NCBI RefSeq assembly: GCF_000247695.1
Contig: NW_004624848.1
Location: forward strand, 874,404 to 938,403
Length of the DNA stretch: 64,000 nt
From: Heterocephalus glaber
Lineage: Eukaryota; Chordata; Mammalia; Rodentia; Bathyergidae
Direction: 5' to 3'
Of this stretch, positions 12,065 to 23,446 are shown in pieces. The position numbers and the translations under genes are program-made. The notes beneath the pieces were generated by a model. It saw nothing but the letters and a program-made list of their open reading frames with translations, was not told where the DNA came from and did no database searches. Every line of letters begins with the position of its first letter. The stretch's first letter is position 1.

Positions 12065-12400
12065 GGGACTGAATTAGTCAGCTTTCTTATTCCTGGGAAA
12101 CAATGCTGGACACTGACAGCTTAAAAGAGTAGAAAATTAATTTAGCTTATGTTTTAAGCAGATTCAGTCCATGGTCGGCTGGCTGAAAGGCAGAAATATC
12201 ATGGAGGAAAGGCATGGTGGGGCAAAGCTGCTTAGTTAGCAGTGGTGGCTAGGCACAGATCAGGGGAGGAGCATCCCAGTGGAAGGGGCTGGGGACCAGA
12301 CAGAGTGCTGGAGGTCACCCTCCCCGATCACCCACATACACCCAGTATCATGGCCTACTATTCTGCTAGACCTTCTTTAATCCAATGAAGTGGAGATCAG
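12065..12400 (-). mobile_element. MaLR-like LTR fragment, antisense
   Basis: The plus strand begins 'gaattagtcagctttcttat', with TTCAGTCCATGGTCGGCTGG about 105 bases further and 'atcatggaggaaaggcatgg' after that. This order is that of antisense MaLR-type LTRs common in rodents. The right boundary is uncertain. Confidence 0.55.
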
Positions 12401-13267
12401 GGTTAATGCTTACACTGGCCTTCCTGGACATAGAGGAATTACAAGCTAATCTGTCTTTCCAGGCAATATTACTACACCATCTCCAAGGAAACCTGCTGTG
12501 GAAGGAAGACAGCCAGAACAGTGCTTTGTACAACTCTGCTGTGAGTGTGAAGGATGACGTTGCAAGCATATGGCACTTTTCCCTGCCCCATGACAACAAT
12601 CAAATTTGGGGTAGAAGATCTTTCTGGTAGTAACACAGATGTGTCCTGAAAGCTCCTTGTGTTTTGTGAAATGGAAATTACATTAACCTACGATAAATAA
12701 TGCAATATAACAGGGGCAAAGGACGTAATATTACAACATAAATCTACCACTCATTTTTGTAAAAATAATGTAATGTTAACATGATTCTTGGCTGTAAAAA
12801 TCTTACTTATCTTTGTAAAGACAAAGGATTAAATAGTGCTAAAAATTTAAGTAAATTCAAACAAATGAGACTATCAAAAGTAACTCACAATTTAAATATT
12901 AGTCTCTTAAAGTCTTTAAGAGGATTTAGATTTAGATGCTTTTGGATTTTGTTTACAAATATTCTTACAAACTGAATACTGAAAAAAATACTCTTCTAGA
13001 CAGGGGTTTCAATAATAATGTTTGTTGGAATAACCTTTTAAAAATTATGTCTATCTAGGAACTATTTCTCAGAGATTCTGAGGATCAACGTGATATATGT
13101 TAAAAAGCTTTGATCACAATGATCACAGTGAGTACCCTGGCAGCGTGTGGTTTTCTGCCTGACAAGCTCAGGGCCACACTTTGGTCCCAAAAGACATCGG
13201 GTATCATTAAATATCAACAAAGAAACGAAGAATCAGAGTTTTGTTCACATCATTTTACTATGCCACG

Positions 13268-13450
13268 GTGTATTAGTCAGGATTTTGTCCCTCTGACAAA
13301 CTCAGAAACTGACTCTTAAAAAGGATTATTTTGGCTCACGGTGTTGAGGTCTCAGTCCAGGATGACTCGGCCCTGTCATTTTAGGCCAGAGATGACAAAT
13401 CACGGTGGAAGCATGTGATGGAGAAAAGCTTCTCAGCTCATGACCAGGAA
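13268..13450 (-). mobile_element. Second MaLR-like LTR fragment, antisense
   Basis: It starts 'gtgtattagtcaggattttg', then TTATTTTGGCTCACGGTGTT and 'ctcagtccaggatg'. It has the same block order and orientation as the fragment at 12065-12400, so the two may be parts of one insertion or related copies. Confidence 0.55.
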
Positions 13451-13577
13451 GATATTCCAAATGAATCAGAAGTATTAAAAGAAGCGGTAAAAAATCAAGA
13501 TGGTATATATTTTTGTGCAAATTCCCCACAGTGAATCAGGGAAAATGAGTAAAATATTTTCTACCTAGCTCTTCATA

Positions 13578-13650
13578 ACAAAAAAAAAAAAAAAAGGAAA
13601 GAAGAAAAGAAAACTAAGGAGAAGAAAAGAAAGGAGAGAAAACAAAGACT
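13578..13650. repeat. Poly-A and purine-rich (GAAA) tract
   Basis: Seventeen consecutive A followed by about 55 bases of almost pure purine, then an ID-like SINE. Confidence 0.85.
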
Positions 13651-13651
13651 G

Positions 13652-13730
13652 TGGGCTGGGGGTGTGCTGGAGCACACGTGTAAGATGTGTGAGGTCCTGG
13701 TTCCATTCCCAACTCCAAGAAGAAGTAAAG
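13652..13730 (+). mobile_element. ID-like tRNA-derived SINE
   Basis: The head GGGCTGGGGGTGTGCTGGAG and box B-like GAGGTCCTGGTTCCATTCCC are followed by a short A-rich tail. It is diverged, and no clear target-site duplication is seen. Confidence 0.65.
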
Positions 13731-15780
13731 TTTTGGATGTTATGAATAATCAATCTTCCACTAATTTGATGTGGCTAAGAAACCCAACAACCTTTGGGAG
13801 TCACTTTTTGTTTCCGTCAGTTAATCTACATGAGCAGAGCACCCTGTGCCTGCAGGGTTTTATTTAGCTGCAGAATTAGGTTGTTGGCATGTCAGTCCTT
13901 GAATGCCCTGACTTCCATTTGGGTCATGGTTAAAAAAAAAATCCCAAATGAATAATAAATTTAAAAATTTATGAAAAAATTTCCTCTCTTGAATGTTCTT
14001 TATGTAACAAAAAATCCCAATTAAGGCTTCAGGCGCTGATATTTTCTATTGGTGTTTTCAAGTCCAAAAATATACTTTAAAACTTACTTCTTCTTATCTG
14101 AATCTCAGTCTGCATTTAATTAGCCACAACAATAATATATATACATTTTTTTTTCTTAAATAGAATGGGACATTACAGAGGAAGGTGAGTTTTCTTCTCC
14201 ATACTTTTATGGCTAATGAGGGTCAAATTCTTTGCAACGTAATCATATTTTATGTCATACAAATATGTAATTCAATATAGTAGAATTCATTTTCAATACT
14301 AGAAATTATAAATCTATTATAACCAGATATTTTTAGTTTATTTTTAATAAGGTACTTATTTTTTATAAGAGATAATCTTCCATGTCAATATTTTGATAGA
14401 AAAATATTGTAAATAGCATAAATTCTTATATCATGGAGTTTTTATTACTATTTCCAAAAGCTTTAGTGTTCTATAAATAAAACCAACAAAGCTGTTTTAG
14501 CAGCTTAAATCTCCTTTGTGATTAAATTTTGCTCACTTATTTATCAGCAATGAATTTTCCTGTGTTTTTCATACTTGATTTCAAAGTTAAACTAAATTGG
14601 CCTTTTAACATGTGGTCAAATGTTTGTAGACAATATACATATTAGAAAATGAGTTGCGGTAACCTACTTTGTAGTTAAGAAAATGAAATTGTCCAAAGGT
14701 AAAGCAGAAAAACCTTAAAAAATTGAGACACAATGTTTCTAAGAAACCAAAGAACTGCTTAGAAGCAGAACAGAGATGTTAAATGACTGTCACTAGCATT
14801 ACCGTTAATAGATAACACTTAAAATTTTGATATAATTTTGTTTATATAAATCTAAAGTCTTAGAAAAAAAGAAAGAAGAAAGAATAGTAAATATTCAAAA
14901 AGCCAAAATGTGATATATAACCAAAAGCATGAATTTGCAGTGTTCTCCAAACACATGAATCTAGACTGCCAGGGTCTATTGTTGAAGTGTAGACTCAGGA
15001 AGTCTGAGATGTTGGGGAGCTCCAGTACAAACAAGCTCAAAAGGGTACCATGGCTGCAAATCTCTGGTCCACTTCTTACGTAGCCTGGCCAAGATTTGCC
15101 AGTTTGCCATCTGCCTTACAGGGATGATCAAGTCCCTTTAAAATGGCAAATTGCTTGATAAAGCACACAACATTCAAAGTTGGTATAGATATTTTTATGA
15201 CATATAACACCCAAATTTTCAAAAGATGTAAGATCCACCATTGGAAAGGGCATCATTAGAAAAATCTTGGAAGAAAAAGAGAAAGGAAAGTATTCATAAA
15301 ATAATTAATAAACTAGTGATGATGATAATTACTCCCAGAAAATTCCAAAACTAAGATAATAATCATTCCAAGAAAGGTTTTGAATCTGGTTCTACTGATT
15401 AATTTTTCAGGACATTTGACAGTTAATTGGCTTCAATTTACACATAGACAATCAGTTATAAAATGCAAGTCTTGGGATAGAAATTGTGTTGTCAGACCAT
15501 AGAAACCTCAGGAACCAGGATGAGTGGATTAAAACCTTCCATCAGATCAAACTTATATAAAATATATTAATCAGAAGCTACTACAGATGGATCCCGAGGA
15601 CCAACACATTTTAAAAGTGCTGTGTTTTCTTAATTTGTCAACAATGCTTATTCTGAGTTTCCATAGTCTCCCACCATGAGGAGTATGAGATTCAAGCTCA
15701 GTGTCTAAGATTCTACAGTAAAACATATATCAAGTCTGGAGGACTCATTGGTAATAAATATGTTATCCCCTTTTCTGTGT
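13731..15780. other. Unassigned AT-rich sequence before the piggyBac remnant
   Basis: No repeat or gene is recognised. The last 300 bases should hold the N-terminal part of the piggyBac transposase if the element was complete, but no similarity could be seen in any frame. Several TTAA tetramers are present and none has an obvious inverted-repeat partner. Confidence 0.4.
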
Positions 15781-17037
15781 CAAAGCACTAAGTTGAGCTT
15801 TTATAGAGTTTTTACAGTTTTTAAATCTGGCCATGAAAATATCCCTTCTATGTGGGCAACAGATGGAACAGCAAGATGCATTTCTCGTGCTAACATGAAT
15901 CTGGCTCGATTTTCATTTTTGCTATGTTGCCTTAGATGTGATAATGCAGAAGCTAGAGAAGAGAGAGTCAAGATAAAGAGCTACCTTCTCTCTCAGGCTT
16001 ATTTGATGAATGTGTCAGTAGGTCAAGGCTTGTTATTCTCACCTAACTGTAGAGGAGATGCTAGTGCCATTTCAAAGGAGGTGCACTTTTAGAAGGCTTA
16101 TGCCTAACAAGCCAGCTAAATATGGTGTATGGGTGCAAATTTTAGTCGATGCGATGACTCAGTATATAGTAAATGCAGAAATACATGCCATGCTGGTACT
16201 GAAGTAAACACAGCTAATCCAACCAAACCCAGTTTATCAAATCCTACAAGAGTTGTTCTCAGGCTTGTGGAATGTATTGAAGGTACTAAGAGAAATATTA
16301 CCAGCGACAATTGGTATAGTTCAGTGGAACTTCTTGGTGAACTTAAAAAGAAAAACTTGACTTTTGTAGGCACTTTGGAAAAAGTAAGAGGGTTAGATCA
16401 CTTGAATTTTTACCAAATAGAAAATGAATTATTCAGTCATCAGTACCTGGGTTTTTCTGCTATCAGCACATTAGTTTCGTAAGTACCAAACACAGGTAAA
16501 AGTATCATATTAACATTAAGTATGATCCACAGCAATTCTGTTGACACAGAAACAAAAATTCCTGAAACTATTCACTTTTATAATGACACAAAATCTGGAG
16601 CTGACACTTCAGATGGAAAATGTATATTATGCTTGATGTCCAGGAGAACCAACCCTTGGCCAATGGCAATTTTTTGTGCTATTTTAAATGTTGCAGATGG
16701 TAACTCCTGCATACTGAAACAGTTTTCACAATGAGATGAAATAATAAAATGTTTTGATTTTATTAAAACCATTGGCATGCAGTTAATTGAGGAAAATTCC
16801 AGAATGGCTACTAAAAAGTACTCATACAAGTATGAAAACTTTACAGCAGAAACCCTGGGAATGCAGATTCCTGTTATAGAGGAGACCAGAAAACCTACTG
16901 ACAAGAGCAAAGGACAAAGATGTGCCAAGTATCCCAGCAGCAAGGACAAACAAACTGCTATCCAATGTGATGCTTGTAAAATGCCAATTTCTAATCAGTG
17001 CTATGGGAAACTTTGTCCTAATTGCTTTGAAAATTAA
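15781..17037 (+). pseudogene. piggyBac-superfamily transposase remnant
   Basis: The piggyBac DDD transposase cuts and pastes elements at TTAA. Here the conserved core is traceable in order. The block LWATDGT-like (MWATDGTARC) is followed by RFSFLL and by AREERVK in frame 1. From about 15972 the match is in frame 3 (LFDECVSR). From about 16046 it is in frame 2 (MLVPFQRRC, then MPNKPAKYG). From about 16205 it is in frame 1 again (RVVLRLVECI, TSDNWYSSVELL, FYNDTK, RRTNPWPMAIF). All three catalytic Asp codons are visible: 16148-16150, 16306-16308 and 16603-16605. In-frame stops lie at 16480-16482 (in place of an expected Tyr) and 16732-16734 (TGA, likely a decayed CGA). The end is a Cys-rich tail, with one Cys and the His of the usual pattern changed. 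About 420 codons survive of a usual 550-600, and the N-terminus is not recognised. The gene is dead. A processed copy of a host PGBD gene is an alternative, but no poly-A tail is seen. Confidence 0.88.
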
Positions 17038-18660
17038 TTTTATTTCTTTATGTTACAAATACTTGCATGTGTTTATAATTAAAATTTTAACAATTTTTCT
17101 ATTTTATAGAAAATAATAGTAAATATATGGGTCCCTGAATAGTACACATGAAACTAAAATGAGTTGGTAGTAGCCACAGGATAATATAAAATACATATCC
17201 TGCAAAGTTATGATATTTTAAATACAGAATAGGCACCGTTTAATATGACACTTTGATCCTACCTTTCAATTAGATGCCATTGGATGACTCAATAGAGAAT
17301 TTTCTTGTAAAGCTGGTTGGATTAAAACAGTGAGTCCACACTCTCAATTTGTAGATGTTAAGACAGGCTACTTTTAGCATTTATTCAGTATTCAAAGAAA
17401 GGAAATACCATAACCAAGATTGTAAATTTTGTTTACATAATAAATGTTTATTACATCGTATATGTTATCCACATATTTCCCAGATCAGATTTATTAATAT
17501 ACATGCAATTCCTCTTTTGCATATTCCTTTTGAAAACTTTTATACCTTTCTCTCTCTCTCTCTTTTTGCCAGGTCATTATCATACTACTTCAGTATAAGG
17601 AACATTTACAAAGTAGTTACATGAACTTGCATTGCTAGGGAAATAAACAAAAAAAATTCAACCAAATAGGTGTTGAAAAAATTAATCAGATTTACTTTGG
17701 CTTAAAGCAGGAACTGGAAGTCAAGAGACAATATTAATATTTTCATTTTATATTAAAGTTTTGACTATTTGGTAGGCAGAATTAAATTGAAGGAGATTTA
17801 AATGGCTTAATTAGCAAAAAATAAAAACTTTATAAATTTGTTTGCTCTTAACATGAGATATAAGGAATAAAATGATATTTGTAAAATTGAGTCTATAAAT
17901 CTGAAATAGAGTAGAACTATAAATGCACTGTGATCAAATTCTAGAGGAACAGATGAAAGACATTTGGAATTGGGGCTAAATTTAAAAGTAGACTATCTCC
18001 AAGTTATGAGATTAATATATTTAACTGACCCCTATTCCCATTTGTGGGAGAAAAAGATCTATTTTTGGTGCTTTTCCAGCCTTTTCAATATGCATAATGT
18101 GCAGATTTTCCCAAAATCTCCTGGGAGAAAAGTGCACATTTCCTTGATTCAGATAATAGAAATAACAATATTAGATCAAGACTATCACATCCTAAAGAAC
18201 CAAGTAATTTTTATTGTTTTGAGAAAAGGTCAAATTTCTAACAGTAGGAGGTTCTCATGGTAGCAATAATTAATTACTTTCTCATAGTTTTAACTCCTTT
18301 ACAATATGTGTTCTCCATTGCTTTACCAAATTTGGAAAACAACTGCAATAATTTGCTTAAAACTAAGATGAGGTCTCACAGCTAGACTGGGAAAAGAGGG
18401 ACAGAGGCTGGTCAAAGTGTTCCCATTATTTGTTGTACTAACTCTTTCCCCATGAATAAAAATAGTAGAGACAACCTCATGCTTTGAGCACCTATTATGG
18501 TTTAGCTTCTGTGAGAAAAGAAACATTTTTCAGAACAATTTCATTGAATCGCTGCTTCATATGTTATTAACTCCCTACTGAGACAATTATTCCTTGCCAC
18601 AAAATAACTTAATGTTCTCAACTTTATCTCTATTTTTTAAATCTGCAAAATAGGAATTAT
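17038..18660. other. Unassigned AT-rich sequence
   Basis: The first few hundred bases may be the 3' part of the piggyBac element. I found no TTAA-flanked terminal inverted repeat by eye. A weak MIR-like segment may lie around 18550-18660, with 'aaatctgcaaaataggaat'. Otherwise nothing is recognised. Confidence 0.4.
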
Positions 18661-18664
18661 AAAA

Positions 18665-21030
18665 CCTTCATACAGAGACTTTTGGGAAAATGACAAAGAT
18701 GTAAGCAACAAGAACTGAGCCTCACCGAGATTTGGAATTCACTCACTAGAAAATAACAACTTGGGAAAGAAAAACAAGGGAGAGCGTAGACTCTCAGGAA
18801 ACAGGAAGGATCTGACAGGAAAATTGGAATTTACACAGAAATGGAAGAAACATTACAGAATGAGAAAAGGAAAGGGATAACCTATCCCTTCTCCCTGCCT
18901 CCTGACTGGTGCCTCACGGGAAATGGAGACCAAATCTATAGACACAAAATGGAAGCTGTGAACCCCAGAGGATTTCAAGATGAGATGCAGCATTGGACGC
19001 CGACTGGTGAGTGCTGGGAGATTCAGGAAGAGCGTGGAGTTCTGCTCCCATGTAAGTCCTTTGACAGAAAATGGCTGGAGAATGTTTCCAGCCCAAGAAC
19101 CTGTCATATCCATACAGGCTGCTTGGCTGGATGCCATTCCATGGGAGGGTTGACTGTTCAAACCCAGGACTCAGAGCAACCACAGTCCACTTTCACATCA
19201 GGACCTCAGAAGCACTAATAAAATGCTAGATGAGCTACACAAAATGATACAAAAAGTGAATGCCCAGTTTAGCAAAGAGTTAGAGTCCATGAAAAAGTTT
19301 CAATCAGAAATTAAAGAGATTAAAGATTATATTGAAAGGGCAGCAAAAGTGAACATTGTGGGAGCTCAGTTATGGAACTGGAAGACAGTGATGTAATCCT
19401 GGACCGACTGCCCCAAAACACATTAAAAGCAACAAGAGAACAAGATAAATGAATCCAACAGCTGCCAAATGACTCAAAGGACATTAATGTAAGAGTAATT
19501 GGAATAAGTGAAAAGACAACACAAATGACATGAAAAAGATGGTTACAGAAATAATGACAGAATTTACCATAGAGAAAAAAATAAACATGAAGATGAGTGA
19601 GTCATATAGAGCTACAAAGAGCCACGACCAGGATAGGGCCTCTCCGTGTCACTTTAGGTTCAAAGTGCTGAAGTGAATCACAGGGAAAAATCATCTTGAA
19701 ATCTGTTAGAGAAAGGAAATGAATCACATATGCATTTAAACCAATCAGAATTACAGGAGACTTCTCTACGCAAGCTTTAAAGGACAGGAGGGCTTTAGTG
19801 AAGTGCTGCATGCCCAACAGATAACAATTTTTAACCCTGATTTGAGTATCCTGAAAAGTTTTCCTTCAACATTGATGGATAGACTATTCTGAAAAAGGAG
19901 ATCCAAGAGGATATCAGAGAAAATAAAAGATATGCCTTGTTCCTGCATAGGCAGAATTGATATAGTCATAATTGTCATACTTGGAAAACTGCTTTACAGA
20001 TTTAATACAATTTCAATCAAATTCCTCACAGAATCAGAGAAAATAATTCTAAAATTCATATGGAACCAGAAGAGACCTAGAATAGCAAAAGCAATTCTGA
20101 GGAGAAAATTCAAGATAGGAGGCATCACAATCCTGGACTTCAAGTTATACTTCAAAGGAACAGTGATGAAAACAGCATGGTATTGGCAAAAATAAGTCAA
20201 TGAATGAATGAATGAATACCAGTGGAACAGAATAGAGGATTCAGAAACAACTCCAGGCACACTCAACTGCCTTACTTTTGCCACAAAAGGGCCAAATACT
20301 TCTGCTGGAGGAAAGATAGCCTCGTTAACAAATGGTGCTGAGAAAACTGCCTCTCCACATGCTCAAGATTGAACCTAGAGCCATATGTTTCATTATGCAT
20401 GAAACTAATAGCCCAATGGATCAAAGACATAAATACCAAAACAGAAACAACCTGCTGGAAGACAAAATAGGTAAAAGTCTTGAACATATAGGCACAGGCA
20501 GACTTTCTGAATAGTACCTCAGGGGCACAAGAAATAACACCAAGAGTCAACAACAGATGAGATTGCATCAAATTAAAAAGCTCCTACTCAGCAAAAGAAA
20601 CCACCAAAAGAGTGAAGAGACAAGATTTAGAATGAGAAAACAATTTGCCACCTATTTGTCAGACAAAAGAATAATATCTAGACTCTATAAATGACTCAAA
20701 AAATTAAACCCCCAAATTAAAAAAAAATAGGCATCAGAAATGTAGAGACATGTCTCAGAGAAAGAAGTACAAATGGCCAATAAATGCATGAAAAAGTGCT
20801 CAACATTACTATTCATTTGAAAAACATGAACCAAAATAGCACTGAGATTCCATGCCACTTCATAAAGAATGGTATTATCAATAAATCAAACAATAGCAAA
20901 TGTTGGGGAGGGTGAGGGGCAGAAGAAACGCCTCCTTCCTTTTTGGTGGGATTGTAAATTGGTACAAACACTACAGAAAGCAATATGGAGATTCTTCAAA
21001 ATCTGCCAGTTACCAGGACCTTACACACCC
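18665..21030 (+). mobile_element. L1 with large internal deletion (5' region, ORF1, ORF2 tail, 3' region)
   Basis: The 5' region starts near 'gagacttttgggaaaatg' and has 'aaataacaacttgggaaag', shared in diverged form with the L1 at 53.1 kb. ORF1 traces follow: a coiled-coil-like stretch (about 19210-19400), a block resembling Asn-Val-Arg-Val-Ile-Gly-Ile (about 19486-19510), and the C-terminal domain (about 19700-19880) with FKPIRITGDFST in frame. At about 19930 the sequence jumps to the end of ORF2, where [19 protein letters not shown] and TAWYWQK are readable (to about 20195). A 3' region follows to about 21030. The endonuclease and reverse transcriptase core are absent. Stops are frequent, so the copy is inactive. 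Confidence 0.82.
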
Positions 21031-21957
21031 TAAGCAGGGGCTGTGCTAGTGAGTTTATCAGTGTCCCATTTCCCTTTTCTGTTCCTAAGTACGGACACAG
21101 GCAGATTACAGGTGTGTGAATTTGATTAGAAAAATAAATCACATCAAGGAATATATTGTGTCACTCTAACTTCTTGCAGACAGAGAAACATGTATTGCAA
21201 TTTTGAGGCACAATTCTAGTAAACTGATTGGAATAAGTCTTAAATTTTAATAGAAAATATAACTGAAGCTTTGTTTTAAACTAGTAAATAATTTTTAAAT
21301 GATGTGCATGCTATAGCTATTTTGAAAAGTCTTAATAAATTCATAGAGTTCCTGTAAACTACTTAAAAATAATTTTAGAGAGTGAGAGGAATCATATGAT
21401 AAGAAACAGTTTTCAGATTTTAATGCTTATTTTTTATAGAAAAGATAATAGAATTGATGAAAAATTTTCTATTTCGTTTGTTCATCTTCCCATTTATGTT
21501 TTTATAGTTTACTGGTAGTATCAAATAAACAGATGCATTAGTAATAGTATATATTATCCCTTTGCAGTGTTACAAGTAAATATTTATACCTGAAGTGACA
21601 CTGTAGAAAGAACTTGATGTATGGTAAGATGAATATGTACTAAATTTTTATTTTTTTTTAAGCTCTGCTTATGTGCTGACTGTATTACCCAGGGAGTTTG
21701 AGGAATTCATATGTCATTCTAAATAATTCGAAGCAAAACAAATATTTCAAATCATTGAACTCTGCCTCCTTTTTTCTATGACATACAATTAGGTGTTAAA
21801 CATATATATTCAAGTCACCATTCCAGAGAAAATATAATAATTCTATGTGGTATAGACAAAAGTACATTGTGTGATTTTTCTCACATTTCTTTCTATGTTT
21901 AAATTTGTAAATTTACTTGTTTGCTATGTTTTGATTATTTTATAGTTTCCTTTTTTG
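21031..21957. other. Unassigned AT-rich sequence
   Basis: No repeat, gene or RNA recognised. Confidence 0.45.
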
Positions 21958-22072
21958 TTTTGAGACGGGGTCTCGCTATGTAGCCCAGGGTGGCCTCAAA
22001 CTTGTGGCAATCCTTCTGCCTCAGCCTCCTGAGTGCTGGGATTACAGGCATGCACCACCACACCTGGCCCTA
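21958..22072 (-). mobile_element. B1-type SINE, antisense
   Basis: The plus strand shows TTTTGAGACGGGGTCTCGCT, then 'gcctcagcctcctgagtgct', GGGATTACAGGCATGCACCA and CACCTGGCC. This is the complement of a 7SL-derived B1 with well-preserved ends. The internal duplication is not obvious, so it may be an early (pB1-like) or shortened copy. Confidence 0.88.
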
Positions 22073-22076
22073 TAGT

Positions 22077-22077
22077 T

Positions 22078-22149
<72 letters not shown>

Positions 22150-22151
22150 TT
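22077..22151. repeat. (TTTC)n microsatellite bordering a gap
   Basis: About 18 perfect TTTC units running directly into the N block. The phenylalanine/leucine/serine-rich open frames here are products of the repeat. Confidence 0.97.
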
Positions 22152-22536
22152 NNNNNNNNNNNNNNNNNNNNNNNNNNNNNNNNNNNNNNNNNNNNNNNNN
22201 NNNNNNNNNNNNNNNNNNNNNNNNNNNNNNNNNNNNNNNNNNNNNNNNNNNNNNNNNNNNNNNNNNNNNNNNNNNNNNNNNNNNNNNNNNNNNNNNNNNN
22301 NNNNNNNNNNNNNNNNNNNNNNNNNNNNNNNNNNNNNNNNNNNNNNNNNNNNNNNNNNNNNNNNNNNNNNNNNNNNNNNNNNNNNNNNNNNNNNNNNNNN
22401 NNNNNNNNNNNNNNNNNNNNNNNNNNNNNNNNNNNNNNNNNNNNNNNNNNNNNNNNNNNNNNNNNNNNNNNNNNNNNNNNNNNNNNNNNNNNNNNNNNNN
22501 NNNNNNNNNNNNNNNNNNNNNNNNNNNNNNNNNNNN
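22152..22536. other. Assembly gap (385 N)
   Basis: Undetermined bases. The tetranucleotide tract on the left probably caused the break. Sequence on the right is pyrimidine-rich (CCCTTTTCTTCC-like), so the missing part may be more low-complexity DNA. Confidence 0.99.
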
Positions 22537-22856
22537 TGTTCCTATTTTTCCATTTTCTCATATTAATCCCATTCCCTTCTATCCTTTCCCCTAGCCCTCC
22601 CACTTCCTTCCCCTTTGCCCCTTTTCTTCCTATAGTTTCTTATTTATAGGCTTTTCAGATTTTTACAGTTCATACAATTTCTATAGTTCTATACTTTCAT
22701 ATTCATAGATTTTAACACAAAAAAACCTCTTAAACTGAATGAGATGTTGCCAACTTGGAATGGATAACTGAAATATAATTATGATTATTTGTAAGTGCCC
22801 AAAATAGAAATAGAAAATTCACTGTGTTTTTGCTCTACTGTGCGGTGTGCCTATGA
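22537..22856. other. Pyrimidine-rich then AT-rich unassigned sequence
   Basis: The first 100 bases on the right of the gap are almost all C and T. The remainder has no recognised feature. Confidence 0.5.
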
Positions 22857-23446
22857 CAGCGTTTCCCTTCATCAGCAGTTTCCACAGTTTCAGTTATGCC
22901 CAGTTAGGTGTGAAAATATTAAATGAAAAATTTCAGAAATAAAGCATTCATAAGTTGTAAATTACCTACTGCTCCTCATCCCACACTAGTGTGAAATCCA
23001 CGTGTGGTGTGTCTGCACTGTGCTTCCAGCTGCCTGTGGATCCTCAGTAGCCGTTTCCAGGCCACATTTGCTGGTACAACAAGGCCAGTCTCTTCACATC
23101 CCCGGGTGTAGGGTCTGAACTTCACCTCACCATAACTCCCGCTCCACCTCCCTTCAGCTCAGGGGGGCCCGGGCTCACCTCACATTGTTCTAAGAAGGAG
23201 TACAGCACAGTAACATATTCTGAGAGAGTCTTCATTCAGATAACTTTTGTTGCAGTATGTTGTTTTCATTGTTCTACTTTATTAGTAGTTATTGTTGTTA
23301 ATCTCTTCCTGTGCCTAATTTATGTTAAACTTAGTAAGTACACATATATAGGAAAGTCAGCCTGCATGTAAGGCTCAGAGCTGACTCTGGTGTCAGCCAC
23401 ACACTGAATATATCACATCCCCCATGGCTGAGAGGCCACGACTGTA
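22857..23446. mobile_element. Tigger-like DNA transposon, copy B
   Basis: The left end is 'cagcgtttcccttcatcagc', then CCACAGTTTCAGTTATGCCC, 'attaaatgaaaaatttcaga' and 'aaataaagcattcataagtt'. The right half has 'ttgttctactttattagtag', 'gttgttaatctcttcctgtg' and 'cctaatttatgttaaac', ending GGCCACGACTGTA. The order matches the Tigger element at 4709-5269, and the two are of similar length (about 590 and 560 bp). This implies the same non-autonomous subfamily. The middle is more GC-rich with decayed CpG sites. No transposase is encoded. Confidence 0.78.

Noticed and set aside
16129..16200. Start of the 117-codon frame as an independent small protein
   Set aside because: The first part is out of frame with the piggyBac match, which lies in frame 2 here. 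Only the part after about 16205 is genuine transposase sequence.
15400..17360. TTAA-flanked terminal inverted repeats of the piggyBac element
   Set aside because: Many TTAA tetramers are present, but I could not find any pair with matching inverted sequence by eye, so no element ends are claimed.
18841..19218. 125-codon open frame as a gene
   Set aside because: It lies in the 5' region of an L1 copy and matches that element's layout.
21990..22649. 219-codon open frame
   Set aside because: It is mostly N plus the TTTC repeat and an antisense B1, so it is not a gene.
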